64,000 nt of DNA from Chrysaora quinquecirrha (taxonomy: Eukaryota; Cnidaria; Scyphozoa; Semaeostomeae; Pelagiidae): positions 4,893,770 through 4,957,769 of the forward strand of contig JACTAT010000027.1 of assembly GCA_014526335.1 (NCBI GenBank), written 5' to 3'. The notes below the pieces were generated by a model. It made no database searches, was not told where the DNA came from, and saw only the letters and a program-made list of their open reading frames with translations. Shown here piece after piece: positions 48,451-59,248 of this stretch. The position numbers and the translations under genes are program-made. The first letter of the stretch is position 1, and the number at the start of each line of letters is the position of its first letter.

Positions 48451-51025
48451 CTTCAGTATTCTCCAAGTGGAACTGAATAACTCCTCCAAGCATAAAGGGA
48501 ACTTTCTCCCCAAATGGTACTCTGCAGAATCTATAATGCTTTTCCACACCATCGCAGCCTTTAAATATGAATCGAAATGCATCTCTATCTGTCTCATCTA
48601 ATTGTACTTGTAAAAATGCTTTCTCTACATCTCCCACTAGACAGACTGGTGACATTCTTGACCTGATAAGAATATCCCACAAAAGAGGTTGGGTTGCAGG
48701 ACCAGGGTTCATACACTCGTTGATTGAATACTCTTCTGGTGATGGTTTTGCACTTGCATGAAAGACCATACGCACCTTTGTACTCACAGACTCTTCTTTA
48801 ATCACAGGTTTATGGGGCATGTAGAACACCCTTTTTCCTGTGGGTATATCTGGGGCTTCTTCTATAATTCCTGTCTTAAGTTGCTCAGTCACTATGGATT
48901 CATATTTCTCTCTTACATCATCTGTCATCTTTGTCATCAAATTTCTCAATCTAGCTCTGCTTTGCATTTCATTTGTATTACTTGGTATTCTGTCCTCAAT
49001 CCAGGGTACTTTCACCACATATCTGCCATCCCCCAATTGCCTTATGTTTTCCAAAAACTCATTTTTTACATTTTCTTGGTCGAATTCCTTCCTATCTTGT
49101 ACTCCTAATACATCTAGGCTGTACAGTTTTTCATATTCTTCATTGGTTGTCTGTGTGAAATAGTTAAACTCTTTTCCTGTTCTTTCTCCATGCACTGTCC
49201 AGCCAAATATTGTCTCATCAGCTATAGGCTCACCTTTGTTACCCTTCCTACAGTCCCCAGTCCTGAAATCTGTAAAAGTTGGATCTCCAATCAGCAAGTG
49301 GACTTCATATGTATCATTACTACCTTCTGGAATAAATAGACCTCTCAAATGATTATACTTCATTTTGAGCTCTTTACTTGATGTTCTCTCTCCTTTGGCA
49401 AAGTTTGGTTGGTCTAACCCCACAGCTTCAAATACAAATTCTTCACCTTTCAATGTATGTGCCTTTATCTCATAGACTGCTCTTTTTGTCAATTTCCCTT
49501 TTCCTTCAGCTGTTCTTAAACTGCTTGTCTCCCATTTTAATGGCTTTAGCTTCAGCATTTCAACAGCTTTTCTACTGATATAGTTCTTAGCTGACCCAGT
49601 GTCTAATATTGCCCATACCTGGTCACCTTTTAGCTCAATAGGAATGAGTGGCATGGTGCATTCCTCACTAGGGGTATAAACATTTAGGGTCTCCTCCTCT
49701 CTTTTTGGCTTGTCTTCATGTAGGCTTGAGTGGTGGCTTCCCTTGCATATAAAACAACCCCTTTTTCCACAATCTTTGACTAAATGATTCTCTCCACGCT
49801 TAAAACACATGCCTTTTCTTCTCATAAACTCTTTCCTTTCCTTAGTATCCTTAACTATATCACATTTGTCTGGCCAGTGTTTATTTGGGCAATAAAAACA
49901 TCTTGGTTCCCTTCTTTCTGTTGTCATGAAAGCTGTTCTTTGCCTATGTGTGTCTGATCTCCTTTCATCTTGTAGTTTGATACCTTCATCTTCAGTTACA
50001 TTTCTTTTCAGCCATTTTCTTATTTCTTTAAACAGATCATCAAAGCTCCACATTTCCCATTCATCATCATTCCTTGTAAGGTCTGGCTTTATGTTAGGTA
50101 ACTTGGCAAGTGTAGATAATACCAATCCTTCAATTTTACTGTGGCCATTCATGGCTCTCAGAGCTTCATAATTTATGCAAAGAATATCATAAAACTCTTT
50201 AACTTTACCATATTTTGACCCTCTTAAAACAGGCAAATCTATGATCTCTTTTATATGGGCGGCTATCACAGTTTTTTCCTGTCCATATTCATCTTCAAGT
50301 AATTTCCATGCTCTATCATATTCTGCTTCAGTGTTAGGTATATTTCCTAGCATTTGATGACATTCTCCTCTTACGCTTTGTAGCAGGTATCCTAATTTCA
50401 CAACCTTGTTCAAAGGCTGATTATTTATTTGTGCCTTAAATTGATTAGAGAATCTTATCCAATCTTTGGCAGTCCCTTTAAAAGGAGCAATACTTAACTT
50501 AGGTAAGTTGACTTCATTCTCTTTATGGTTTCTTACTATCTCAATTTCTTTTTCTTTTGTTTCAAGCATAATTCTTTGTTGTTCTTTCCATGCTGCCCTG
50601 TCTTTTTCTAATTTCTCTTTTTTCAGATGTTCTTCATATTCTTGAATTTCTTTTCTCTCATCTTCCTCAATTTTCCTCTCTTGCTGCTGTTCCTTTTCCC
50701 TCTGTATATTCTTAATTATTTCATTATTTTCATGCAGAACTACCTTGCCTTTTTCATACATTGTAAATGCCTCTTGAAAGCTATTTCGTGTCTCCCTTAT
50801 CCATTCCTGTACAGTGCCGATTGCCTGCTCTTCATCAATCATCAATTCTGCAGTCTTTTCAATCAAATCTTCTAATGCTTTTACCTTGTTTGGCATGGTG
50901 ACTTCACATAACTGGCCTAGTTTCCACATGTCTTTTTGTTCAACTGCTTCCTTAATTTGCTCCCCATACATATTTGCCTTCACCACCTCTTTCTCCAATA
51001 ACTTCTTCGTTGCTGTAGATTCCAT
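48425..51025 (-). CDS. Bel/Pao Gag-protease-RT, first frame
   Basis: Starts at ATG 51025 (MESTATKKLL), shortly after the primer site; upstream codons in the LTR are not used. The order is: helical and Glu/Lys-rich coiled coil (codons about 100-170), capsid-like region with FKGTAKDWIRFSNQF (about 180-330), zinc knuckles with CFYC and CFICKGSHH (376-435), protease AILDTGSAKNYIS (473-485), and RT from about 690 with KVRMVFHASA and VCLVGDVEKAFLQVQLD (catalytic Asp 799). The frame ends at codon 866 shortly after RFCRVPFG, where a frameshift near 48445 cuts the RT before its active site. Confidence 0.9.
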   Translation of the reverse strand: MESTATKKLLEKEVVKANMYGEQIKEAVEQKDMWKLGQLCEVTMPNKVKALEDLIEKTAELMIDEEQAIGTVQEWIRETRNSFQEAFTMYEKGKVVLHENNEIIKNIQREKEQQQERKIEEDERKEIQEYEEHLKKEKLEKDRAAWKEQQRIMLETKEKEIEIVRNHKENEVNLPKLSIAPFKGTAKDWIRFSNQFKAQINNQPLNKVVKLGYLLQSVRGECHQMLGNIPNTEAEYDRAWKLLEDEYGQEKTVIAAHIKEIIDLPVLRGSKYGKVKEFYDILCINYEALRAMNGHSKIEGLVLSTLAKLPNIKPDLTRNDDEWEMWSFDDLFKEIRKWLKRNVTEDEGIKLQDERRSDTHRQRTAFMTTERREPRCFYCPNKHWPDKCDIVKDTKERKEFMRRKGMCFKRGENHLVKDCGKRGCFICKGSHHSSLHEDKPKREEETLNVYTPSEECTMPLIPIELKGDQVWAILDTGSAKNYISRKAVEMLKLKPLKWETSSLRTAEGKGKLTKRAVYEIKAHTLKGEEFVFEAVGLDQPNFAKGERTSSKELKMKYNHLRGLFIPEGSNDTYEVHLLIGDPTFTDFRTGDCRKGNKGEPIADETIFGWTVHGERTGKEFNYFTQTTNEEYEKLYSLDVLGVQDRKEFDQENVKNEFLENIRQLGDGRYVVKVPWIEDRIPSNTNEMQSRARLRNLMTKMTDDVREKYESIVTEQLKTGIIEEAPDIPTGKRVFYMPHKPVIKEESVSTKVRMVFHASAKPSPEEYSINECMNPGPATQPLLWDILIRSRMSPVCLVGDVEKAFLQVQLDETDRDAFRFIFKGCDGVEKHYRFCRVPFGEKVPFMLGGVIQFHLENTEGRSLLLIH

Positions 51026-51070
51026 TTTCAAACTATTATTTTCTATAACTCGATATCTTTCACAGTTCTT

Positions 51071-51088
51071 GTCCCCTCGTGGTCGCCA
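51071..51088 (-). promoter_or_regulatory. Primer-binding site of the Bel/Pao element
   Basis: The minus strand reads TGGCGACCACGAGGGGAC starting four bases after the 5' LTR. TGGCGACC-type starts are common in Bel/Pao primer sites. The matching tRNA cannot be assigned without a tRNA set. Confidence 0.65.
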
Positions 51089-51092
51089 CTTT

Positions 51093-51352
51093 ATAGTGAA
51101 ACCCTCCTTCCTTAGTCTGCCGCGCCTTAGAGTATCACCATAAAAGAAGGTCGTGTTAAACAAACAAGAACAAATAAAAAATATTTAAGAATAACAAAAC
51201 AGCTAAAAGTCATACGAAGTCTCTTTAATTCTTTAATGCCATCATCGTCCTAAAAGGCCATCTTGATCATCGAAAAACTCGTCCCTTCTTCCACGTGCTC
51301 TCCTACTTCATGTAAAATTGCCCCAAGAGCGCTCCTTCACAGCGTCTTAACA
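51093..51352 (-). repeat. Bel/Pao 5' LTR
   Basis: 260 bp, starting TGTTAAGACGCTGTG on the minus strand. It should hold the promoter for the element. The satellite resumes right after it with TTCTTTTACTATG, which is the expected unit sequence. Confidence 0.9.
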
Positions 51353-54300
51353 TTCTTTTACTATGATATAATATTAGTTCATTCTGCAATTTTCTCCCTT
51401 TTTTTTCTTTAATAATGATGTTTGATCTGTGCCTTACTGCTTTATAACCCCCTTTTCGGTCTTCCTCTTGTCAGGCTTCTTTTACTGATATAATATTCGT
51501 TCATTCTGCAATTCTCTCCATTTATTTTCCTTAATAATGATGTTTGATCTGTGCCATATTGCTTTATAACCCCCTTTTCGGCCTTCCTCTTGTCAGGCTT
51601 CTTTTAGTGATATAATATTAGTTCATTCTGCAATTTTCTCCGTTAATTTTCTTTAATAATGATGTTTGATCTGTGCCTTAGTGTTTTATAACCCCTATTT
51701 TCGGTTTTCCTCTTGTCAGGCTTCTTTTACTGATATAATATTAGTTTATTCTGTGATTTTCTCCGTTTATTTTCTTTAATAATGATGTTTGATCTGTACT
51801 TTAGTATTTTATAACCCCCTTTTTCCATCTTCCTCTTGTCAGGCTTCTTTTACTATGATATAATATTAGTTCATTCTGCAATTTTCTCCCTTTACTTTCT
51901 TTAATAATGATGTTTGGTCTGTGCCTTACTGCTTTATAACCCCCTTTTCGGTCTTCCTCTTGTCAGGCTTCTTTTACTGATATAATATTCGTTAATTCTC
52001 CAATTTTCTCCGTTTATTTTCTTTAATAATGATGTTTGATCTGTGCCTTAGTGCTTTATAACCCCCTTTTCGGTCGTCCTCTTGTCAGGCTTCTTTTACT
52101 GATATAATATTCGTTCATTCTGTAATGTTCTCCGTTTATTTTCTTTAATAATGATGTTTGATCTGTGCCTTAGTGCTTTATAACCCCTATTTTCGGTATT
52201 CCTCTTGTCAGGCTTCTTTTACTTTGATATAATATTAGTTCATTCTGCAATTTTCTTCATTTATTTTCTTTAATAATGATGTTTGATCTGTGCCTTAGTG
52301 CTTTATAACCCCCCTTTCGATCTTCCTCTTGTCAGGCTTCTTTTAGTGATATAATATTAGTTCATTCTTCAATTTTCTCCGTTAATTTTCTTTAATAATG
52401 ATGTTTGATCTTTGCCTTAGTGCTTTATAACCCCTATTTTCGGTCTTCCTCTTGTCAGGCTTCTTTTACTGATATAATATTAGTTTATTCTGTGATTTTC
52501 TCCGTTTATTTTCTTTAATAATGGTTTTTGATCTGCACTTTAGTGCTTTATAACCCCCATTTTCGGTCTTCTTCTTGTCTGGCTTCTTTTACTGATATAA
52601 TATTCGTTCATTCTGCATTTTTCTCTGTTTATTTCCTTTAATAATGATGTTTGATCTGTGCCTTAGTGCTTTATAACCCCCTTTTCGTTCTTCCTCTTGT
52701 CAGGCTTCTCTTAGTGATATAATATTAGTTCTTTCTGTGATCTTCTCCGTTTATTTTCTTTAATAATGATGTTGGATCTGTACCTTAGTGCTTTATAACC
52801 CCCTTTTCGGTCTTCCTCTTGTCAGGCTTTTTTTACTATGATATAATTTTCGTTCATTCTGCAATGTTGTCGGTTTATTTACTTTAATAATGATGTTTGA
52901 TCTGTGCCTTAGTGCTTTATTACCCCTATTTTCGGTCTTCCTCTTGTCAGGCTTCTTTTACTGATATAATATTAATTCATTCTGCAATTTTCTCCGTTTA
53001 TTTTCTTTAATAACGATGTTTGATCTGTGCCTTAGTGCCTTATAACCCCCTTTTCGGTCTTCCTCTTGTCAGGCTTCTTATATTGAGATAATATAGCTAA
53101 GTTCATTCTGCAATTTTCTCCGTTTATTCTCTTGAATAACGATGTTTGATCCGTGCGTTAGTGCTTTGTAACCACCTTATCGGTCTTCCTCTTGTGAGGC
53201 TTCTTTTACTGTTATAATATTCGTTCATCCTGCATTTTTCTCTGTTTATTGCCTTTAATAATGATGTTTGATCTGTGCCTTAGTGCTTTATAACCCCCTT
53301 TTCGGTCTTCCTCTTGTCAGGCTTCTCTTAGTGATATAATATTAGTTCATTCTTCAATTTTCTCCGTTAATTTTCTTTAATAATGATGTTTGATCTGTGC
53401 CTTAGTGCTTTATAACCCCTATTTTCGGTCTTCCTCTTGTCAGGCTTCTTTTACTGATATAATATTAGTTTATTCTGTGATTTTCTCGGTTTATTTTCTT
53501 TAATAATGATGTTTGATCTGTACTTTAGTGCTTTATAACCCCCGTTTCGGTCTTCCTCTTGTCAGGCTTCTTTTACTATGATATAATATTAGTTCATTCT
53601 GTGATTTTCTCCGTTTATTTTCTTTAATAATGATGTTTGATCTGTGCCTTAGTGCTTTATAACCCCCTTTTCGGTCTTCCTCTTGTCAGGCTTCTTTTAC
53701 TATGATATTATATTCGTTCATTCTGCAATGTTGTCGGTTTATTTACTTTAATAATGATGTTTCATCTGTGCCTTAGTGCTTTATGACCCCTATTTTCGGT
53801 CTTCCTCTTGTCAGGCTTCTTTTACTGATATAATATTTATTCATTCTGCAATTTTCTCCGTTTATTTTCTTTAATAACGATGTTTGATCTGTGCCTTAGT
53901 GCTTTATAACCCTCTTTTCGGTCTTCCTCTTGTCAGGCTTCTTATATTGAGATAATATAAGTTCATTCTGCAATTTTCTCCGTTTATTCTCTCGAATAAC
54001 GATGTTTGATCTGTGCCTTAGTGCTTTGCAACCCCCTTATCGGTCTTCCTCTTGTGAGGCTTCTTTTACTATGATATTATATTCGTTCATTCTGCAATTT
54101 TCTCCGTTTATTTCCTTTAATAATGATGTTTGATCTGTGCCTTATTGCTTTATAACCCCCTTATCGGTCTTCCTCTTGTAAGGATTCGTTTATTGTTATA
54201 ATATTCGTTCATTCTGTAATTTTGTCCCTTTAATTTCTTTAATAATGACGTTTGATCTATGCCTTAGTGCTTAATAACCCCCTTTTCTGTCTTCCTCTTG

Positions 54301-56280
54301 TCAGGCATCTTTTACTGATATAATATTCGTTCATTCTGCAATGTTCTCCGTCTATTTTCTTTAATAATGATGTTTGATCTGTGCCTTAGTGCTTTATAAC
54401 CCCTATATTCGGTCTTCCTCTTGTCAGGCTTCTTTTACTGATCTAATATTCGTTTATTCTGCAATGTTCTCCGTTTATTTTCTTTAATAATGATGTTTGA
54501 TCTGTGCCTTAGTGCTTTATAACCCCCTTTTCTGTCTTTTTCTTGTCAGGCTTCTTTTACTGATATAATATTAATTCATTCTGCAATTTTCTTCGTTTAT
54601 TCTCTTTAATAATGATGTTTGATCTGTGCCTTAGTGCTTTATAACCCCCTTTTCGGTCTTCCTCTTGTCATGCTTCTTCTACTGATATAATACTAGTTCT
54701 TTCTGTAATGTTCTCCATTTATTTTCTTTAATAATGATGTTTGATCTGTGCCTTAGTGCTTTATAACCCCCTTTTCGGTCTTCCTCTTGTCAGGCTTCTT
54801 TTACTGATATAATATTAGTTTATTCTGTGATTTTCTCCGTTTATTTTCTTTAATAATGGTTTTTGATCTGCACTTTATTGCTTTATAGCCCCCATTTTCG
54901 GTCTTCTTCTTGTCTGGCTTCTTTTACTGATATAATATTAATTCATTCTGCAATTTTCTCCGTTTATTCTCTTTAACAATGATGTTTGATCTGTGCCTTA
55001 GTGCTTTATAACCCCTTTTTCGGTCTTCCTCTTCTCAGGCTTCTTTTACTGATATAATACTAGTTCTTTCTGTGATCTTCTCCGTTTATTTTCTTTAATA
55101 ATGATGTTGGATCTGTACCTTAGTGCTTTATAACCCCCTTTTCGGTCTTCCTCTTGTCAGGCTTTTTTTACTATGATATAATATTAATTCATTCTTTGAT
55201 TTTCTCCGTTTATTTTCTTTAATAATGGTTTTTGATCTGCATATTAGTGCTTTATAACCCCAATTTTCGGTCTTCCTCTTGTCAGGCTTCTTTTACTGAT
55301 ATAATATTAGTTTATTCTGTGATTTTCTCGGTTTATTTTCTTTAATAATGATGTTTGATCTGTACTTTAGTGCTTTATAACCCCCGTTTCGGTCTTCCTC
55401 TTGTCAGGCTTCTTTTACTATGATATAATATTAGTTCATTCTGTGATTTTCTCCGTTTATTTTCTTTAATAATGATGTTTGATCTGTGCCTTAGTGCTTT
55501 ATAACCCCCTTTTCGGTCTTCCTCTTGTCAGGCTTCTTTTACTGATATAATATTCGTTCATTCTGCAATTTTCTCTGTTTATTTCCTTTAATAATGATGT
55601 TTGATCTGTGCCTTATTGCTTTATAACCCCCTTATCGGTCTTCCTCTTGTCAGGCTTCTTTTACTGATATAATATTTATTCATTCTGCAATTTTCTCCGT
55701 TTATTTACTTTAATAACGATGTTTGATCTGTGCCTTAGTGCTTTATAACCCCCTTTTCGGTCTTCCTCTTGTCAGGCTTCTTATATTGAGATAATATAAG
55801 TTCATTCTGCAATTTTCTCCGTTTATTCTCTCGAATAACGATGTTTGATCTATCCCTTAGTGCTTTGCAACCCCCTTATCGGTCATCCTCTTGTGAGGCT
55901 TCTTTTACTGATATAATATTCGTTCATTCTGCAATTTTCTCCGTTTATTTCCTTTAATAATGATGTTTGATCTGTGCCTTATTGCTTTATAACCCCCTTA
56001 TCGGTCTTCCTCTTGTCAGGCTTCTTTTACTGATATAATATTAATTCATTCTGCAATTTTCTTCGTTTATTCTCTTTAATAATGATGTTTGATCTGTGCC
56101 TTAGTGCTTTATAACCCCCTTTTCGGTCTTCCTCTTGTCATGCTTCTTCTACTGATATAATACTAGTTCTTTCTGTGATCTTCTCCTTTTATTTTCTTTA
56201 ATAATGATGTTGGATCTGTAGCTTAGTGCTTTATAACCCCTTTTCGGTCTTCCTCTTGTCAGGCTTCTTTTACTATTATA
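51353..56280. repeat. Satellite array, right part
   Basis: About 40 units of the same ~123-bp satellite, less uniform than the centre. Local unit types occur, for example ATATTGAGATAATAT units with TCTCTCGAATAACGATG near 53090, 53950 and 55790. The last unit is split by the mariner-type element at 56281. Confidence 0.95.
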
Positions 56281-56891
56281 CTGGGTGGCCCAAAAAAAGG
56301 GATCCCCTAACTATATAATTTATAAATAATTTATTCTTAAGTTGGAATTTCATGAAATTAATACTACATGATATTCAACTCAAGTGAGATATATCATGTA
56401 AATATCATGATGATATGGGTTAGTATCTCTGAATAAATTGACTTTAAAACTTTACAATCCAAAAACGTACTGTAACAAAATATGCAACTTTATACCCTTA
56501 CGTAATCCTTACGCAACAAAACAGAAAAATCAATAACTCATTCTTTCAGTCAAGTGATATTCAAAATGTCCTCAATCCTGCTCAATACACTTCTCTAGTA
56601 TGACTGACCATACATTAATGGTTGAGACAATTTTACTCTGGGCTAATGATTCTCCTTCACGCACGATTGCAGCACAGTAAGCAATGATGGAATTAAAACA
56701 GCTGGTTTTTGGACATCATGAATTTAATGTCCCATTGCGCTGAGTTGGAAGCTCTTATCATCTGCATATTTCTACACGATTGCGCACTTGACTTGAACAT
56801 TACCTGGTATAAATTTGATAAAATTCCTCCTTGAGAAAATTTATTCAGAAATTATTTACCTAAGGGGGTCCCTTTTTTTTGGGCCACCCTG
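56281..56891 (-). mobile_element. Mariner-type MITE or decayed transposon in the last satellite unit
   Basis: Terminal inverted repeats of about 27 bp: CTGGGTGGCCCAAAAAAAGG at the left and, inverted, CAGGGTGGCCCAAAAAAAAG at the right. A TA target flanks it on both sides (TTATA at left, GTATAATATT at right), and removing it restores the satellite word TATAATATTAG. On the minus strand a remnant of the transposase C-terminus is visible (see next entry). At 611 bp it cannot encode a whole transposase. Confidence 0.88.
56527..56750 (-). pseudogene. Mariner-like transposase C-terminal remnant
   Basis: The minus strand reads NSAQWDIKFMMSKNQL, then CFNSIIAYCAAIVREGESLA and VILEKCIEQD-stop-GHFEYHL. 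The CIE-x-D-G-GHFE-like end is a familiar C-terminus of Tc1/mariner enzymes; the stop is TGA in place of a glycine codon. It marks the 611-bp element as a deleted autonomous copy. Confidence 0.6.
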
Positions 56892-56911
56892 TATAATATT
56901 AGTTCATTCAT
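56892..56911. repeat. Last 20 bp of the satellite array
   Basis: TATAATATTAGTTCATTC, after the mariner-type element, is the next part of a satellite unit. The array then stops sharply and unique sequence starts (ATGGGTCATAGG). Confidence 0.8.
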
Positions 56912-58470
56912 GGGTCATAGGAAACGCGGAATGTTGGTTTATCTAGTGTGTTTATCAAGAATCAGAACTTTTAGGCCTACCTTTCTTTGTGCATGCTTTC
57001 GTCCAACCTTCCCCAACCGCCATGTTTTAAAGTTGTTGTTTTATGTTGTTCCTTAAAGCTCCTTCAAAGAGGAGAGGGCGGAGCGAAGCGAGAACGAGAG
57101 GAAAGAGATAAAACGCATGGGAGAGCAACGAGGGGAATGGAGACAATAGATTCTTTTGTTCTTAGCAAATGGCGCGACTGGCGCAGCCGCGCAACATGAC
57201 CCACAATAAATCGCCAGGTCAACACAGGGAAACAAGGAAGAAAAGATATCTATCCAGGGGGCTACAATCTACATTTTCTAGGAATAAAGATGGCTGCTGC
57301 AATGATCAATCGACATAGAAGTAGCATATCACATTGGATCTTTGTTACAGCTCGAGTTTGTTGTTGCCCCCGTGTCATTCCTTGCATTGTGATGCCTTAT
57401 AACGGCGAAAGACCGTTTCGTCACTAGAGTTCGAGCAGGCATGCAAAAAGGCCCAGGTTCTCGTTGTATCGTCCTGTGCTGTGGCTTCGGGGAGAAAAAA
57501 CAAAACTTGCAGGTGGCGGCAGGCAGAGAGCAAGCATGGGTCGTGGAGCAAGCAGCCAGAGAAAATTATGGAACATCGGGCTCTTTCTCCTCATGTTTAT
57601 AGACATGCACAGAGAAAGGATGGGACAGCAAATAGCGACAACAACATATCAGCAAGGGAATGGCAAGGCAAGAATGTGATCATTGATAGGCCAGCCAAGC
57701 ACGTAGAGAGGCAAAAAGTGATCATTACAATAGGCCTATTGTGATCATTACAAAATAAAAGTGGAGGACTTGTGTGGATGTGTTTCTGTTGATAGTTGCT
57801 TCCAAATTGGAAATAATGGTTGGAGTATTATCAATGACTTAGAGATAGAATGGAACTTCTTTTGTTAGAGGAAATTGAATAAAGGTTGGCAGAAAGTGCT
57901 GCACGCAGAGCTGAACCTTAATTTTATCTGTCATTAATGGACTGCACTGTTAATTGAAAAAACACACATTGAAGATACACAATCTGTTATTGATTTTTTA
58001 GATATTAACTAGGCCCAGGCCTATACTATCAGGAGTAAATAGAAGGAAAACCACTGGTAAAACTATACTACACTATTTGTGCATGATCTTCAAACATAGA
58101 TAGGATTATTTATCTAATTGATATGACAGAGTTGTGATAAGTCGTCATTTTCTTGCAATCTGAAGCCAAAGGGCACTATGACTAGAATTGTGTCATCACC
58201 CAACTTACTTAAGTTAGGTACAAGTCTCTTCTTTTGTGCCAGTCTGCAAAGCAAAACTGTTCTTGACGAGATCTCGTGTGTGCAAAGGCAAAAAATATGT
58301 GTGCAAGGTAGATTAACAATGAGTCAAAATGGCACAAGGCATTGCTTGTTTAGTCTATTATAAATGAAAAGTACAACTAGAAATGACTTTCCTCAAATGA
58401 AACATTTCAATGACAATGCTATGTTGATTGAACGGTTCGCAAGCAACCATTTTCAGAGTTTTTCATTTGT
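56912..58470. other. Intergenic, no supported gene
   Basis: Higher GC than the array. Frames up to 87 codons overlap each other on both strands and have no domains. A 14-bp perfect palindrome, CAATAGGCCTATTG (57728-57741), is flanked by direct repeats GTGATCATTAC. A short hairpin (ACGGCGAAAGACCGT) lies near 57402. Confidence 0.4.
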
Positions 58471-58473
58471 ACC

Positions 58474-58716
58474 ACCCATGTCTTTTTCAATGGAAATACG
58501 GTTTCCACCCTCCAGTTTCGCAAGAGTCTTAAAGTTTTTTGGAAGCAACATCTATTCTCTTTGAGGACAAAAACACTGTATCAGCATCAGAAGCAATCAA
58601 AGCATCTTCTCTCGTTTTGATCTTGCCTAATATATTGGGGACAATTCACCATTGATATAAGCAGACCAAAGAGGAGAATTGAAATAGACAGCCTCATGAG
58701 AATTTCTTGGCATGTC
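58474..58716 (-). pseudogene. Inverted, decayed copy of the PIF1-like helicase segment
   Basis: On the minus strand the sequence matches the helicase gene between about 59765 and 60100 at many positions: CATGAGGC, TCTCCTCT, ATTGCTTCTGATGCTGATAC, AGAGAATAGATGTTGC and AAACTGGAGGGTG. A deletion of about 75 bp removes the segment after the second helicase half begins. The codon that is TGA in the helicase (59810-59812) is TGG here (plus-strand CCA at 58666-58668). The copy has shifts and no start. Confidence 0.85.
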
Positions 58717-58884
58717 TTGACAATGTAATTATTCTATTTTGGTGCATACTTGTTCCTTATCTGGACCCACCCAGCTGGGTTCCTTACTTGGTCCACAAAA
58801 ATTGCACCTCTTTTGGTTTTAGGCATTCTTCAAATTTTGCACAGTTTTTCAAATTGATTCTTTACTTCTGATAAAGAATATTGT

Positions 58885-59115
58885 AACTAATATTCCATTT
58901 TAGTTACTGATACAGCTATTGAAACTGTTACTGGAACTATTTGCTGATCACCAAAGACTGTAAATGAAAACAATTACTGAAACTGTTACAGGTACTTGAA
59001 ACTATTACAGGTACTGTTACATGGAATTGTTTCTTGAACTGTTACAGGTACTGTTACAGAAATCAGAATCTGGAATCTGTTACTGACATGACAGTTAATA
59101 GTACTGTTACCAAAG
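58885..59115. repeat. Degenerate ACTGTTACAGGT minisatellite
   Basis: Words such as GAAACTGTTACTGGAACTAT, GAAACTGTTACAGGTAC and GTACTGTTACA recur with short irregular spacing just upstream of the helicase promoter. It is a short-period decayed minisatellite and not coding. Confidence 0.6.
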
Positions 59116-59127
59116 CTGTCTCTATGC

Positions 59128-59144
59128 TACGTCACTAGTATAAA
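59128..59144 (+). promoter_or_regulatory. Candidate promoter: CRE-like site and TATA box
   Basis: TACGTCAC at 59128-59135, a CRE/ATF-like core, precedes TATAAA at 59139-59144, about 105 bp before the helicase ATG. A start of transcription near 59170 would leave a short 5' leader. These are short motifs and only suggestive. Confidence 0.45.
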
Positions 59145-59248
59145 TTATATGCATTGTTCTCTATTGTTTTAAGAACAATAGCCCCTCCGACCAGCAGCTT
59201 CTTCCGACGGCGCTGTTACTCATACCTCATACTGATACTGCGCGCAAG

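Larger units (their letters stand above)
45519..51352 (-). mobile_element. Bel/Pao LTR retrotransposon, recent insertion
   Basis: Complete element on the minus strand with LTRs at 51093-51352 (5') and 45519-45779 (3'), a primer-binding site, gag-pol and a polypurine tract. A perfect 5-bp target duplication TTCTT (45514-45518 and 51353-51357) joins the satellite on both sides to give the normal unit sequence. The LTRs differ by about four substitutions and one indel, so the insertion is recent. pol is nonetheless broken by about four frameshifts. Confidence 0.93.

Noticed and set aside
48758..49163. Plus-strand frames inside the Bel/Pao element (116 and 107 codons)
   Set aside because: They are antisense shadows of the pol frame.
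24626..56280. CRISPR array
   Set aside because: Units are contiguous ~123-bp tandem repeats without unique spacers, in a genome with introns and LINEs.
56987..57744. Several 60-87-codon frames
   Set aside because: They overlap on both strands, lack domains and have no splice support.
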